Shown here in pieces: positions 35,641 through 48,370 of a DNA stretch of 64,000 nucleotides; position 1 is the stretch's first letter; every line of letters starts with the position of its first letter. Position numbers and translations under genes: made by a program. The DNA lies in the NCBI RefSeq assembly GCF_008831285.2, contig NC_045151.1, forward strand, positions 10,154,571 through 10,218,570, in the 5' to 3' direction. The DNA is from Nymphaea colorata. Its lineage: Eukaryota > Streptophyta > Magnoliopsida > Nymphaeales > Nymphaeaceae. Under the pieces are notes generated by a model. The model was not told where the DNA came from, searched no databases, and worked only from the letters and a program-made list of their open reading frames with translations.

Positions 35641-36765
35641 GTCTAATGAATTGTGTGCCACTATCAATATTCATGCATGTTTTTTATTTGGCCACAAATG
35701 TTGGTGTTCATAATCTCCATCTGCAACCATCCACCGACTAGTGACTCCAAGTTTCTGCACAGATTTTTTTTCCATGAAGCACTAAATATCTAAAGAGACA
35801 ACTACCCAGGTCTCGTGATGCTGCCCCATATAATTGAATCCTGGTCCATCCAACTCCAATACTGAATTAAAGTTAGGTATCTCGGCCCTTGGCAGCAGGT
35901 AAATGAGCAGCTCACGTCAATCGCCATCATCTTCTTCTCATAGGAGAGAGTGTGTGAGGTATTGGTGTCTCTATTTCACCTGAATTTTTCCTATTTTGGC
36001 CCTCCCTCTTGCTCCTCTCTCTGGTGCTCATAAGATTTAAATTTTGCGTCTGGACGGCAAACTGCTCTCTTTCCTTTTCTCCCAAGGAATGGAGCTTCCT
36101 AAAAACAATTACAGATAGCTAGCTTTGGCCTTATATCGTCAAAATGTATGTTCAATGAATTGTCTGCAACTCAATGCTTCTGTTCTATTCTGTGGGACCG
36201 TGTTCCTCAAATTCTTCCATAGCAATATTTCCCTTGCATATTGATTGGGGAATGGAAATGGTTCCCTTCACCATCCACACTGTGTGGACAACTGTACAAT
36301 TTTTTAAAGAAATGTTTCGACGCATGGCTGTCAGCAGGCTCTCGAAGATGTAATTTAACATTGTGATCTCTTAATTTGTTAGAAATAAATTTTCGGGTCC
36401 TTTGGTTTAAGAAAAATCTCATGATTGATCCCTTACACTTTGGAATGTGGATCATTATGTGCTGGCCCTAGCTTGAACTTTTGAGTGATGGTAAGCAAAT
36501 CTTACGAACGACCAATGGGCTTAGATGAGATTCATATGATTAAATAATGTGAATAAAATGAGAAAATTAATATCAAAATTTGAGGTAGTCCATACAATAT
36601 TAATTCTATGTCAAATTCCAGAAAAGGATAATACCAGAATTATAACAAAATTGCAAGACTGAAAAAATAAGCCTTGGTTCATAGAACAGTTGAAGAACTT
36701 GGAGTAATCATGTAATCGTGAACACCTTTAACATGGACTAGCAAACTAGCTAGAGCGGTGGGCCA

Positions 36766-36768
<3 letters not shown>
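35641..36768. repeat. Modules H3 and I2
   Basis: A short H fragment (CACAAATGTTGGTGTTCATA) is followed from about 35,871 by module I, colinear with I1 at 22,863-23,735. A minus-strand frame at 36,207-36,455 has a related but broken counterpart in I1. No gene is called. Confidence 0.55.

Positions 36769-36813
<45 letters not shown>
36769..36813. repeat. (AT)n microsatellite before B7
   Basis: A pure TA run at the same position as the shorter one at 23,736-23,760 before B5. Confidence 0.95.
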
Positions 36814-36816
<3 letters not shown>

Positions 36817-36890
36817 GCTTTTTCTTCTCAAAAAGGTGATTTAGTATAATGTAAAGAGAGTGACAGACATGATAAGGTTTTATGCAAAAT

Positions 36891-37280
36891 AAATGAGGTA
36901 TAACATGGCTTTTGTGCTTCACTTGATGTGGACTTATGGTAGATGGTTAGCCAGTTGCACCCAAGACTCCATGAGACAGGCAGTTATACACAATGTAAGA
37001 ATTCACAAGGTGTGTATAATTCTTTTGTTATTGTAAGCAAAAGTACTTATTGTTCCATGTTTCCAATAGTGATGAAACAGTGTTTTTCAGTCACATTCAG
37101 TACTTTTGCTTACAAAACAATGCAGACGATAGAATTAATCTACATGCCTTCTGAATTCTTGATTTCTTTTCCATTTTCAGTTTGTCAATCGACAGAAATT
37201 GCTAATGTTCTTACATTGTGTCTACTTGTCTCATGGAGGCTTGGGTAATCTTGACTAACTGTCTTCCTATGCCTCATTCA
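36891..37280. repeat. Module B hairpin, copy B7, left arm deleted in part
   Basis: About 90 bp of the left arm is lost between ACACAATGTAAG and AATTCACAAGGTG. The outer parts of both arms remain. Confidence 0.75.
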
Positions 37281-37479
37281 CATATTCAAGAACTTTATAA
37301 AGTGGTTCGATCTGACTCAGAAGGATATACAATGTATTGTCATTAGTATCAGATATGTACCAATGTTTAGTTAGTCTGCTTTACTGAGTATATCACCGAC
37401 ATGTACTTTCCAAACTTTCTTGAACTCATGCAGAACCATTTTTCAGAGGCAGAAAAGGCTCACCAGATTTCCTACACAC

Positions 37480-37480
<1 letters not shown>

Positions 37481-37552
<72 letters not shown>
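37481..37552. repeat. (AT)n(GT)n microsatellite
   Basis: A short TA run followed by a long TG run, then TTACGTGCATTGATCATGAG. In the sister segment the same place (24,486-24,662) is mostly AT. Confidence 0.97.
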
Positions 37553-37556
<4 letters not shown>

Positions 37557-38175
37557 GTGCATTGATCATGAGACAATTAATTAATTATGTTACATGGTTA
37601 ACGAGGTGTTACTTATAAAATAAAATTTTCAAAGTATTTTTACGAAACAATTATGTCGTCCCTTGTGAAGTACTTGAATGATATATAATTTACAATTTTT
37701 CGCTGAAAATAAAAAATATGTGCAACCTTGTGAACTCCCTACTAAATCGATCAATCAGTCAATAACTCAGTTCTCATTGTCCACAAGCTCAATGTATCAT
37801 GGCTTCTTCCAAGCTTGTTTCACAAAGAGAAAAGTTAGGATTTCAGTTAATACAAGAAGCATCAGGAGGATTTAAAAAAATTAAAACAAGAGTGAAATAA
37901 TTCTAGGTTTTTTATGTGGTTGGGTAATTTTCTCAGTTGTCCATCTTGGAAATATCAACAACTAAAATTATTGTTTATGGATCTCGTACCTACCAATATA
38001 TACATAGAGAGAGAAAAAAATCACCAAACAACATTTATGTAGATTGAGGGTAATCAAACGTTGAAGTCACTAAAAAAATTAATGGTTCACAATATACCAG
38101 CTGCATGGGTTAAAGAATTTATACGAAGAAATTTATACAGTTCAAATGAATTATTTTATAAACTTTCTTCTTGTT
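37553..38175. repeat. Modules D8 (short form) and J3, cut by gypsy insertion
   Basis: It is colinear with D4 and J2. J3 stops after TTATAAACTTTCTTCTTG, where J2 continues with TTCATTAGAA; the gypsy LTR begins here. Confidence 0.65.
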
Positions 38176-38345
38176 TGTTAACACCCCAAATTTTTTCACA
38201 GCAGAATTGAAGCAATGTCAAAATTTTACAAAAAGAATTGTGAAAAATTACAATTTCAAAGCCAATTTTGAATATAAAGAACAATTTAGATTCAAACAAT
38301 GAATTTGAGTCATGACATGAATCCCAAAGCAAGATTACGAGTCCA
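38176..38345 (+). repeat. 5' LTR stub
   Basis: It matches 46,594-46,762 at about 85 percent by eye and then stops abruptly, so the rest of the LTR has been deleted. Confidence 0.8.
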
Positions 38346-38637
38346 AACGTTCCCATTGGATGAAATGACAATTAATCTAGACGAGTTTTCAAATATTATG
38401 GGTTTGCTAGAGCCAAAAGGTGACCCAAAATGACCAATTGAAAATCAGTTCCTTGTTAATCAAGGTCAAGTCAAAACTCTAGAAGTGATCCGTAAACTCA
38501 CAGGAAAACAAAGTTGGCTCTTTTGAGAAAAAGATGGACATCAATACTTCCAACTACAAGAACTTGGTGAAACATATTCCCAATATGTCAACCCTGCTTC
38601 ACTATCTAGAAGTGGCGCAAACAAGTACAAAAACTCC

Positions 38638-38980
38638 ATGGTGACTTGCACCACTGGTTTCATCTTCATCAACAATGAAGAACACAATGGATTTTCGCAC
38701 AGCTCACCTCTTCAGAAAATGAGGCATTGTCAAAGTCCACCACATATCTGTTGCAATGGCAGCCTTGACATTCATTTATCGAGGGTTGACCAAATTCTCA
38801 ATTGGGGATACAAATTTGATAGAAGGATGTGTCTTTGCATTACAAGCATGGTTCTACAAACACGTGGGACCACAATCGTGTCATTTTCATAACATTAATG
38901 GCCAGTTATCCAATATGGAGCACTACCGTAGGAAGATGGATGAAGAGGATGACTCCCGCCATCATTTGGGACTTCTTTGA
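38638..38980 (+). pseudogene. Leading ORF remnant upstream of gag
   Basis: Two overlapping frames give FIYRGLTKFSIGDTNLIEG followed by ALQAWFYKHVGPQ. This faintly recalls the plant-mobile-domain or DUF7745-like proteins that some Tat/Ogre elements encode ahead of gag. I would need a profile search to be sure. No complete frame exists. Confidence 0.35.
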
Positions 38981-39497
38981 TTGAGAAGTCATCAAGTCAA
39001 GATACACCTAGAACCCAGTCAGAGGAAGTCTTCTCTTGGGACCATTTTTCATAGTTGAATACCATCCAGAGCATTGCATCAGATAATTTTCACTGCATCA
39101 AAGGAAAGCATATCCAATCGAATCAGAAGGAGCCATCGTGGAGTGTGTACTAGATACCAAAGTGTAGTGTGGATCATACACCTATGCCCAACAACGTTGG
39201 GAATCATTTGCTCACTTGTATCTTATTCTTGGTCTAGGAATGGGTCCTAAAGATGTAAAATGGTGGAATGAAGTCCGTCCATCTATCCTTTTGACCTAGA
39301 TCATCATGTCTAGTTTATTGTGGTTAATCAAGGCAAATTTTGTCAAATTGTGTTAAACTTTGTCAAGTCTTTTCAATTTAATTTCCCTTTCAATATACAA
39401 TCAAAATTTTCTATTTTGTCATTTGTGCAAATTGTCTTTCATCAATTCAAATCCTGACATTTTCAATTTTTCTTCTTACAAGGTAAACATCTGCATT

Positions 39498-40983
39498 ATG
39501 GTCGAGATTAGAGGTCAACAAAAAAGGAGGATCAGAATGGAACTAGAGAAAGCTTTCATGGGAGACAAGGGAGAAGAATCTTCCTCATATACACCTCTCA
39601 GGATGGAAGCCAATGAGCCAAAATATGAAGAATACAAAAAATTTCAGAGATACATGATTATGTTTAATGAAGAGCAAGCCCAGGCATTGAGAGCCAAAAA
39701 GAAAAGGAAAAAGACAAAGAAATCTTCATCGAGTAGTTCTGATTCTTCTGAAGATGCTACCATAGAATCAAGTAGTGAGGAAGAACAAAAAAATCCCAAT
39801 AAAAAGAAGAAGGAAGAATCCTGGCAAGCAAAGATCTAAGAAGTTGAAAAGAAGTTGAATGCAGTTCAACTCAAAGGCAAGGACAAAAAAGAATTTTACT
39901 TGCGAAGACTTTTATGAGTGTTTTTAAAATGACAAACACATCAAAAACTTGCGTAAGAAATTTACAAAATTTGATGGCCATGGAGACCAAAAGGCACATT
40001 TAGCCATGTTATTTGCAGAATATTATAAGTTTTGCCACAACCATAAAGCTCTTTTTCGATGTTTCCTAATGAGCTTGGAATGAATTGCAGCACAGTGGTA
40101 TAGGGAGCACATCAATCCAGTTGTATTATAAAATTCAACCTTTTCATTGAAAGGTTCATTCAGAAATAAGAGCTCAAGTGAGAAGGTCATGGATTTTTTT
40201 CAAAAATGAAGGTCTTTTTGCAATAAGATGAGGGACCCAATCTTCCAATCTCATGCATTGGGACTAATTACCAACAATTTGGCACAACCACTAAGGAAAC
40301 TTATTTCTAATGCTCCAATCAAATCTTTCATCGAACTTACCAAAAGAGCAGAATGCATCGAAGCAGGCATTGAAAATATAGCTTTTGATGCCATCATCCT
40401 GGTAAAGGTTGGGGAAGATATAACGAAAAGCAACAGGAGTTAGAGTGTTCCAACCAATATCATAGCCAATGCTGCCGCCTTCAAAAAGGAAATGACAAAC
40501 TTTTCCAAGAACAAAGGAATAGTAGACAAAGCTAGCAGCATTGGCAGTGGCACTAAGAATAAACATCTTGGATGGGGATATGACCGAAAATTTGTCCCAT
40601 TAGAACATAGTTACGAAGAAGTCATGCACATATTGATTGAAAGAGGCACTATGTTTCTCTCAAAAGTTTCCCACCCACCGCCGATGATGGGAAAGAACAA
40701 AGAACAATTTTGTAAATTTCATCGTACCCTAGGACGTGATGCAGAAGATTGCATTGTCCTCAAAAATATTGTGCAAGATACAATCGACAAAGAAATCAAC
40801 AAGGAAGTTAATGAACAACCGAACATCCTCAAAAACCTTTTTCCTAAACATGGAAAAGTAATGGTTGCAATGGCTAGGTTTTCAACAAAGTGTCAAGTCG
40901 TGGTGGAAAACAAACAGGATAGAACAACTCTAGACTTCTTTGGGTTGCTTTCCAAACATGACAAAAGATCTACCAATGCATAA
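39498..40983 (+). pseudogene. gypsy gag, broken
   Basis: Gag forms the particle that packages element RNA. A Met at 39,498 begins a basic N-terminal part with a serine run and acidic patch (to 39,839). After stops, capsid-like text appears (KFDGHGDQKAHLAML, AAQWYREHINP, RAECIEAGI) to about 40,440. The last part (40,492-40,983) holds FCKFHRTLGRDAEDCIVLK, the conserved His/Cys motif of Tat-type gag. At least five stops or frame changes disrupt it. Confidence 0.75.
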
Positions 40984-41212
40984 ACTGAACTGGGCAAACA
41001 AGACAATTAGACAAAGATTGATCAAAAGTAACAAATATGGGATCCTGAACCTTTGGAAGCCATTTTCAAAGAATTAGACCCCTATCTCAATTCAAGAGGG
41101 AAAGATTTAGCCCTAACTGTGAAGATGAATGGGCTTTTGGACTATATGAAAATGGTCCAATCACTTTTCTAATAAAAATATACCAAAATGAGGCGCATCG
41201 CATAATGATACC

Positions 41213-41749
41213 TTGCACATAGTGGTAGAAACAAGGGGCACCAGAGTCTCCCATGTTTTATTCAATGGAGGAGCAAGTCTGAACATTTGTCCACAGCAAA
41301 TAGCTAGCGCATTAGGGATAAAGCAAGCCGACTATACCCTATCATCAATTTTCATTCATGGATATGACAGAATGGGACAACCTTGCATAGGATGTATATG
41401 TCTGGAACTGAATATCTCCGAGACACATCATTGGGTTGTATTTCATGTGGTGGATATAGAACCCTCATTCAACTTGTTGCTTGGTAGACCATGGATCTAT
41501 GCTACCAATGCGGTTCCTTCCACTCTACATCAGTGCGTCAAGTGGACTCACAGCATGAATACTATAACAATTTATGCAGAGGACAGGCAGAATCGTCTTG
41601 TGCATCCAATGATTCAGGTACCAACATACACAATTGAAGTACATAGTATTCAAGTATGCAAAGAAGAATTCTCTCAAGGTTTCAGCAAATTGACTATTCA
41701 AAAGCCAAATAAACAAATGTGGGTGAAAAGTGTATCAAGTCTGAAATAA
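41213..41749 (+). pseudogene. gypsy aspartic protease, catalytic Asp changed
   Basis: This domain cleaves the polyprotein. The flap and C-terminal motif (LLLGRPWI, STLHQCVKW) are typical of gypsy protease. The active-site motif reads LFNGGASLN, where a DGGS/DGGA-type Asp is expected, so it would be inactive even if translated. The 178-codon stretch itself is open, with about 460 bp of broken sequence before RT. Confidence 0.8.
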
Positions 41750-42181
41750 GTTACTAAAGTCATCCATTTTTCAAAAATTTCTACCGGAATGAGAAAGTAT
41801 TGGAATTATGAAGAAGTAGATATTGAGTAAGAGTTCAAACCGGTACCTTTCTTCAAGAGCAATACCATAGGTAGATGTTCACCATCAATTTGAATCAACA
41901 AATCTGCTATCAATTTGTCATCTAGTCATCATTTTGTCATTTTGTTGTCATTGTACTCCAACAGACCAAGTGTCTTCATTTTCTAATACCTTCAAATATG
42001 CAATGACATATGCAATTTACTTTCATACAAAGTGTCTCAAATTTCATCTAACCTATTCATAATCTTCGTCGTGGCACGTAAGGATCAAACGTCAAAAGCC
42101 TTCAAGGATGTAAATCCAAAACTCAATGAGGTGAAATTTCCAGAGTTCATCTAAATAAAATGACAAGATCAACTATCACCT

Positions 42182-43170
42182 TTGATTAATGACCCGATTG
42201 AGAAAATTAACATTGGCACGGATGGGAATGCAAAGATTTTGCAAATTGAAACAAGTCTCTCAACAGAGCAAAGGGAAAAGTTGATAGATTTCCTCAAAAA
42301 TCATCGAGAAGTCTTTGCATGGACTTATGAAGACATGCTCGAACTCGATACAAAATTAGTTGAACATCAATTTTCATTGAAACCAGAATGCAAACCAATC
42401 AAACAAAAGTTAAGGAAACTAGACCCCCCATCTTGAGGGGCAAGTTAAGGAAGGCCTGGACAACCTACTAAAGGAAGGATTCAATTGACTATCCCAAATA
42501 GTCAGTAAACATCATTGTAGTCTCCAAAAAAAATGGTAAAATTCTACTCTGCATCGATTTCAGAGATTCGAATAAAGTCACACCAAAGGACGACTATCCA
42601 CTTCCAAACATCGACTTGCTAGTGGATAGTACCACAGGCCACGCTATATTCTCCTTTATGGACAGATCTTCTAGCTATAACCAAATGACGTTGGTCACTC
42701 AAGACCAGGCCAAAACATCATTTATAACCCCATGGGGAACCTTTTGCTACACCATAATGTTGTTTGGTCTGAAGAATACTGGGGCAATATATCAAAGGGC
42801 TATGGCAGCTATTTTTCATGATCAAATGCATCAAATCATGGATGCGTATGTGGATGATTTACTAATTAGGTCAAAAATGAGGGAAAATCACATCAGCATT
42901 CTTTCTCAAATTTTTAAGAGACTCTTGCAATATAAGCTTAGATTGAATCAACAGAAGTGTGTATTTGGCATGGAATATAGTAAGCTTTTAGGATTTATGG
43001 TCAGCAAAAAAGGAATAGAAATAAATCCCTCCAAAGCAAAGGCCATCATTGAGATGTCACTGCCAACAAATCTAAAGGAATTACACAACCTACAGAGCAT
43101 AATTCAATCAATCAGAAAGTTTATATCTAATCTTGCCATGAGATGTGAATCCTTCAACCATTTACTGTGA
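42182..43170 (+). pseudogene. gypsy reverse transcriptase, broken
   Basis: The N-terminal linker (42,182-42,436) with FAWTYEDMLELD leads into RT after a frameshift. The RT core holds CIDFRDSNKVTPKDDYPLP, FMDRSSSYNQM, TPWGTFCYTIMLFGLKN and the catalytic YVDD (near 42,847). The core is open from about 42,616 to a stop at 43,168. Confidence 0.88.
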
Positions 43171-43227
43171 AAGGAGGTCAACTTTGAATGGGGAGATTAA
43201 TGTTAGGCCTCACTCGAAAAGATCAAC

Positions 43228-43496
43228 AAATATCTTCTTTGCCCACCAATTTTAAAACCCCTAATTTTGGGAAAACCTTTACTTCTTTACGTCGCAGTTA
43301 ATAATTCAGCATGTGGTGGATTTTTTGCTCAATATGAAAATGGATGTCGAATAGATATCATGAAATATCTTCTTTGCCCACCAATTTTGAAACCCCCATT
43401 TTTGGAAAAACCTCTATTTCTTTATATCACAGTTAACAATTCAGCCTATGGTGGATTTTGGCTCAATATGAAGAAGGATGTCGAATAGAACATGTT
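43228..43496 (+). repeat. Tandem duplication of about 135 bp in the RT-RNase H linker
   Basis: Two adjacent copies begin AAATATCTTCTTTGCCCACC and include text coding for a CPPILKP and VNNSA-x-GG pattern. The duplication repeats the conserved start of the RNase H linker region; the second copy has lost a base and shifts frame. Confidence 0.85.
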
Positions 43497-44247
43497 ATTT
43501 ATTATGTCAGTAAGACATTTGTGAAGTATGAAAAGAATTACTCGCACATGAAAAAGACTTGCTTAGCCTTAGTATGGATGTGTCAAAATTTGAGGCACTT
43601 TAAAATTTTATCCAAAGTCAATCCACTCAAATATATCCTTGAGCCGCCACTTCTGAATGGAATGATAGCAAAGTGGCTAGTTCTTTTGATGCAATATGAT
43701 TTGTATCACAAAAATTAATCAACGGTCAAGCCATTGCATATCAATTGGTAGATTTATCTCTATCTGAGGAAATTAAAACAAATGATGATTTTTTGGATGA
43801 GCAAATCCTAACGACCGAACCAAAACAAATGTGGGAGAAGCATTTAATGAATCTAAAAGCACAGCTGGGGTAGGCATTGGGATACTTTTCGTTACATCAG
43901 AAAAGAAAATGACTCCTTACTTCCTCAAATTGAATTTTTCCTGCACACATAACATGGCAGAATATGAGACCTTAATACAAGGATTCAAAATGCTTCTCAA
44001 ATTTAAAGTGCAAAGAATTTGCATTTTTGGAGATTCTCTTTTAGTTGTCAGTCAAGTCAATGGAGATTGGCAAGTCAAAGATCAAAAATTGATCTCATAT
44101 GAAGAGTTAGCAACTTCCCTCATAAAACAGTTTGAGGAGTATCAATTCTTACATGCCAAGAGAGAATTTAACCCAATTGCATATGGTTTTGGCCAGTTCA
44201 GGCTCTACCATAACCTTCAAACTGGGAGAATCTATCAGATCTTTTGA
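43458..44247 (+). pseudogene. gypsy RNase H region, broken
   Basis: The first part (43,458-43,718) has IYYVSKTFVKYEKNYSHMKK, typical of the RT-linked RNase H. A second RNase H-like domain (43,831-44,247) keeps NMAEYETLIQGF and GDSLLVVSQVNGDW, as in Tat-lineage elements, which carry an additional archaeal-type RNase H. The final conserved Asp-Ala-Leu-Ala type motif reads AYGFGQ, a likely loss of function. Confidence 0.8.
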
Positions 44248-44249
44248 AG

Positions 44250-45557
44250 TCGGAAGACTCGAGCAACCATCTTATGTGTAGGTGCTATGAGTAGAAAGTG
44301 AAGAAACACCATGGTATTAGAACATCGAAGATTTTCTCCTAACAGGAAAAATTCCACCTGAAATGTCTCGAAAAGAGCACAAAGCTCTGAGGCACATGTC
44401 ATCAAGATATTTTATTTTAGCCAACATCCTATACAGAAGAGGATTCAGCACAGAATATGCTACATGTCTCGGTGCACATGAGGAATTAGAAGTCATTCAA
44501 GAATCCCCATGAAGGAATTTACAAGGGACATGTTAGGTATCAAACCCTTATCAAATAGATAGCCAGAGCAGGATACTATTAGCCCACAATGCAAAAAGAT
44601 TGACACCAATTTGTCAAAAAGTACATCAAATGTTAACTGCACACACCATCAATTCATGCTCTAGCAACATACCTTAATTCAAGCAGCTCACCCTGGCCGT
44701 TCTCAATGTGGGCCTTCGACATGGTTGGTCCAATCCATCCACTTGCCTCAAATGGACACAGGTATTTTCTTGTAGCTACAGATTACTTCACCAAATGGGT
44801 AGAAGCAATCACCTTAAAAACAGTCGAAGGACGACATGTGGTGTCTTTCATTCACAAAAACCTTTTGTGCAGATTTGATATCCCACATGATATCATTTCC
44901 GACAACGACACTCGTTTCAAAAATAAGAAAGTGTACAATCTCTGTCACAAACACAAAATACAACATCACTTTTCTACCTCATATTACCCTCAAGGTAATG
45001 GTCAGGCAGAAGCAACTAACAAAATTTTGATTTGTGTTTTAGAAAGGACTGTTGAAACAAGCCGAGATTGGCACGAGAAAATACACAATGCACTTTGGGC
45101 GTATTTAACCACGATTCGAACACCCACCAATGCTACACCAATAGAATTAGTATTTGAAATGAAAACTGTCCTTTTATTACATGTTTAAAAACCAGCAATA
45201 AAATTTGTCGCGTTCATTGAACTATTAATTATTAAGTATAAAAAAAAAAGACTTGCTCAATTAGACCTCTTTGACGAGAAAAGACTACAAGCAGCAGAGC
45301 ATGCTGAAGTCTATCGCATGAAAGTCACCTAACATTATGCCAAATTGGTCATTGAAAGAAAATTCCAGATAAATGACCTTATACTAAGAATTGTGGTTTC
45401 ACTCAAGAGTAGACCTAAAGGAAAATGGGCACCAAACTGGGAAGGACCATATGTCATCAAAGAAATTCTACCTCACAATTCATCGGCTAATCGATGCCGA
45501 TGGGGTTGAAATCTCTGATCCAATTAATGCTTTACATCTCAAGAAATTCTATACTTG
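44250..45557 (+). pseudogene. gypsy integrase, broken but with intact D,D35E spacing
   Basis: Integrase inserts the cDNA into the genome. The N-terminal zinc-binding part (about 44,250-44,700) is full of stops. The core (44,706-45,188) keeps FDMVGPIHP, YFTKWVEAI, IISDNDTRF and NGQAEATNK, with exactly 35 residues between the second Asp and the Glu. The C-terminal part continues in other frames with GKWAPNWEGPYV near 45,425-45,460. Confidence 0.87.
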
Positions 45558-46593
45558 AATTTTCAATTCAAAAATTTCAAAACAATTGCGCTTTGATAAG
45601 CACATTCTTAGCAATTTTCAAACCAACTAAGGGACATGGTATTTCGTAGAGAAAATTTCAAAAATACATCAAAATTTTCAAACTCAGCCCATGTCTTCAG
45701 GACAATTATAAGGGCATTGGCTTGAGCTATGCAAGAAATTTCAATGAAATTGAGAGATTAATGTATAAAATTAATGTTGGTCCCGACAATTAAGCACTTG
45801 TAAAGGTCTAGCATGAGATGCCAATAAGAAAAAGCCCTCATAAACCAAAAAACCTTGGCAAGATGCAAGAAAAACCCATCATGCAAAATGAGTTGAGCAA
45901 TGAGCTCGGGGTTAGTGTAGCAGTTCTTTTGGTTCAAAGCTCTACAGTCACGGGTGGGCATAGGACCTATGTTTATGCCGTAAAGCTAAAAAGCAATCCA
46001 CAAACATTTTGTTTATATTAATTCTCCTAAAGCCTTCTAAAAATGAGCAAGTAAGTCCAAGGAGTGTTCCACACTTGGTATGCTAAGGTTAACTGGCCTG
46101 GGAGTTACCAGCCCAAAGCTCGCTACCAAGGTTCAGAAGAAAACCTGATAGACATGATATTGCACAAAGCAAACTACACAAAAACACCAAAGTGGTGGAA
46201 CTCCGTACTAGTTTTTGGGGTGGTGAGGAATTTCCCCAAAGAGTGAAGGGTAGCTCGAAAAGAAAATCAAAAGGTGAAAGGCTAAGCTAAAAGGAGAGAA
46301 AAAGCACTTGCCAATGGTCAAAAAGGCATAAAGGACTAAGTTCTCCAACCATCAAATTCAAAAGCGTTCACAATTGTAAAATTTTCCAACCAACATTAAT
46401 TTCTCTACAGAGTCTCCTGTGAAATAGAGAAAAATCTTCTAATTTCAAGCCTATGCCTAGCATTTCCTCTCGGGTGAGGATCGCTTAGCATTATTTGAAA
46501 TATAGATTTTTCAAACAATTTGCAAAAGTTTGGTGTGTGAATCTTTACTATTAAGCAAAGTCTTCAACTTGCTTAACAGCAAAGAAGGGCATC
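45558..46593 (+). other. gypsy 3' internal region and polypurine tract
   Basis: No domain is recognised. An AAAGAAGGG purine run (46,581-46,589) lies four bases before the LTR start and is probably the polypurine tract. Short frames at 45,818 and 46,064 are not conserved with anything I know. Confidence 0.55.
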
Positions 46594-48370
46594 TATTAAC
46601 ACCCTAAATTTTTCTACATCAGAATTGAAACAATGCCAAAATTTTATAAAAGAACTGTGAAAAATTGCAATTTGAAAGCCAATTTCGAATATAAAGAACA
46701 ATTTAAATTCAAATCATGAATTTGACTTATGACACAAATACCAAAGCAGGATTACGAGTCCATACCAGATCCAAATTAGGATTTGAATTCCAAATCCAAT
46801 TACAAATGTCATTTGAAATCTATATCAAATTATGAAATTTAAATTCGAATTTAAATCAAAAAATAGATCCAATACAGGATCTAAAGCGCTATGTGGGATC
46901 CCACCTGGCTTATGTGGTTAGGAGCCCACCCAAGAGGTCACACATCTCTCTTTTCCAAAATATCACCTCTCAATTACTTCAAAAAATCGTTTTCAAGGCG
47001 AAAAGAATGAGGTCATAACTAGAAACCTAGGAAAAGAGAGACATTTATGTCACTCTCTCTTCCTTAACTAGATCCTCTTCAAAGATGGGTCAATCTCCAA
47101 GAAGCAATAACTAGGCTGACCCAACCTACTTAATTCAAGTAGGTTCGACCTTGGTGCACCCAAGTGCGGTGCCAAATTCAGCTAAGCTCAGTCAACATGA
47201 GCTTACCCAGTCAAAAGGTGAGGTCTATCCCACGACTCTATTGATGGACAAAAATAGACCTTAATCAGATCAAACCTGCTTTGACTAAACCCAGGCATAG
47301 TATAATTTAGCTCAATCAAGAGTTTTATTGGCTTCAATCCATCAAATTATCCCAACTAAACCAATATCAGCTCGCAAATGAGCTTTGACAATAGTTAATT
47401 TGTCAAATTTGACCCAATTTGGATAATTTTTCTCTTCCATGATCAAATTTAAATAACAGAACACACATTGAGATTCTATGAAAGACAAAAATACATTTGA
47501 ATTTGTCAAATATGAAAATCAAAGATTAAATTGAAATTCAATATTTCAAACAAAAATTTGATTTAATCGAAACCCATTTTCAATCAGATTATGGACGAAA
47601 ATACCATTTTCAAACCAAATTTGATAGAATTTTTAAAATTTATTCAAATTTTAATTGAATTATCATAATTCAAAAACAGTTAGAGCTTAGTAACTAGGTT
47701 TGAACCCAACTAGCTTAATTTCAAACAAAGAAAAAAATAAATAAAAATAAAGCAAAACCCTACTCAAGGGCATTTCCATCCAAAATTTTGGTCAAAGTTT
47801 GACAGCTAGGTCTGAACCAAGGTTGACCATGTCTAGCCCAGCCCACCTAACTCATGTAAATGAGCTAAGTGTGGTCTTAGAGGCATTAAAGATACATTTA
47901 ATCCATTTTACAACTTCCTAAGCCATGAATAAACTTCCAAGTCAAATTAAAGAGGTGGTTGAACCCATCTCCTCCCCTATATAAACCCCACTTGGCAGCC
48001 AAGGGTTGGGGAACGATTTTTCCATTGGGAGAAGGGGTCTTCATCTGCTCGTGGCAGCCAAGGAGAGAAGAAGAGAAAGTTGAAGAGAAGAAAAAAAAAA
48101 AATTCGTCCAAGCTCTCTTCCCTCTCTCTCATTCCCTTCTTCATTTTCTCCAATTCTCTCTTTCGATTTTGCTATGCAAGGCTTCTTAAGTGAACCCTTG
48201 CTTAGGATTTTCGTGGTGAGAAGTTTTCTCTTCCCTACTGCAATTTCTAGCAAGCGAGCTATTCTGCTTCTTGCTTTGCTAAGCTCGAATCCCAGCTTGA
48301 GTTCTCGCTTATGATTGCTTGATTTAGAAAACAAGCAAGGAAGAAGATCAAGCATCAGATTGACCACAAG
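46594..48370 (+). repeat. 3' LTR, right end uncertain
   Basis: It begins TATTAACACCCTAAA and matches the 5' stub for its first 170 bp. A TATA box lies near 47,978. The end is not defined because the 5' LTR is deleted. Confidence 0.6.
47975..47990 (+). promoter_or_regulatory. LTR TATA box
   Basis: CCTATATAAACCCCAC stands upstream of a pyrimidine-rich transcribed-like region, as expected for the U3/R boundary of a plant LTR. Confidence 0.55.

Larger units (their letters stand above)
38176..48370 (+). mobile_element. Ty3/gypsy element, Tat/Ogre-like, decayed
   Basis: A stub of the 5' LTR (38,176-38,345, beginning TGTTAACACCCC) matches the start of the 3' LTR at 46,594-46,762. Between them the order gag, protease, RT, RNase H, integrase is that of Ty3/gypsy. 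A leading region before gag and a His/Cys motif of the form FCKFHRTLGRDAEDC instead of a CCHC knuckle fit the Tat lineage. Most of the 5' LTR and the primer-binding site are deleted. The right boundary is uncertain: the 3' LTR could extend to anywhere between about 48,370 and 49,560, and I found no target duplication. All coding parts are broken. Confidence 0.85.

Noticed and set aside
48041-48367. Minus-strand 108-codon frame
   Set aside because: It lies in the LTR leader, is Glu/Arg-rich from the purine run, and has no domain.
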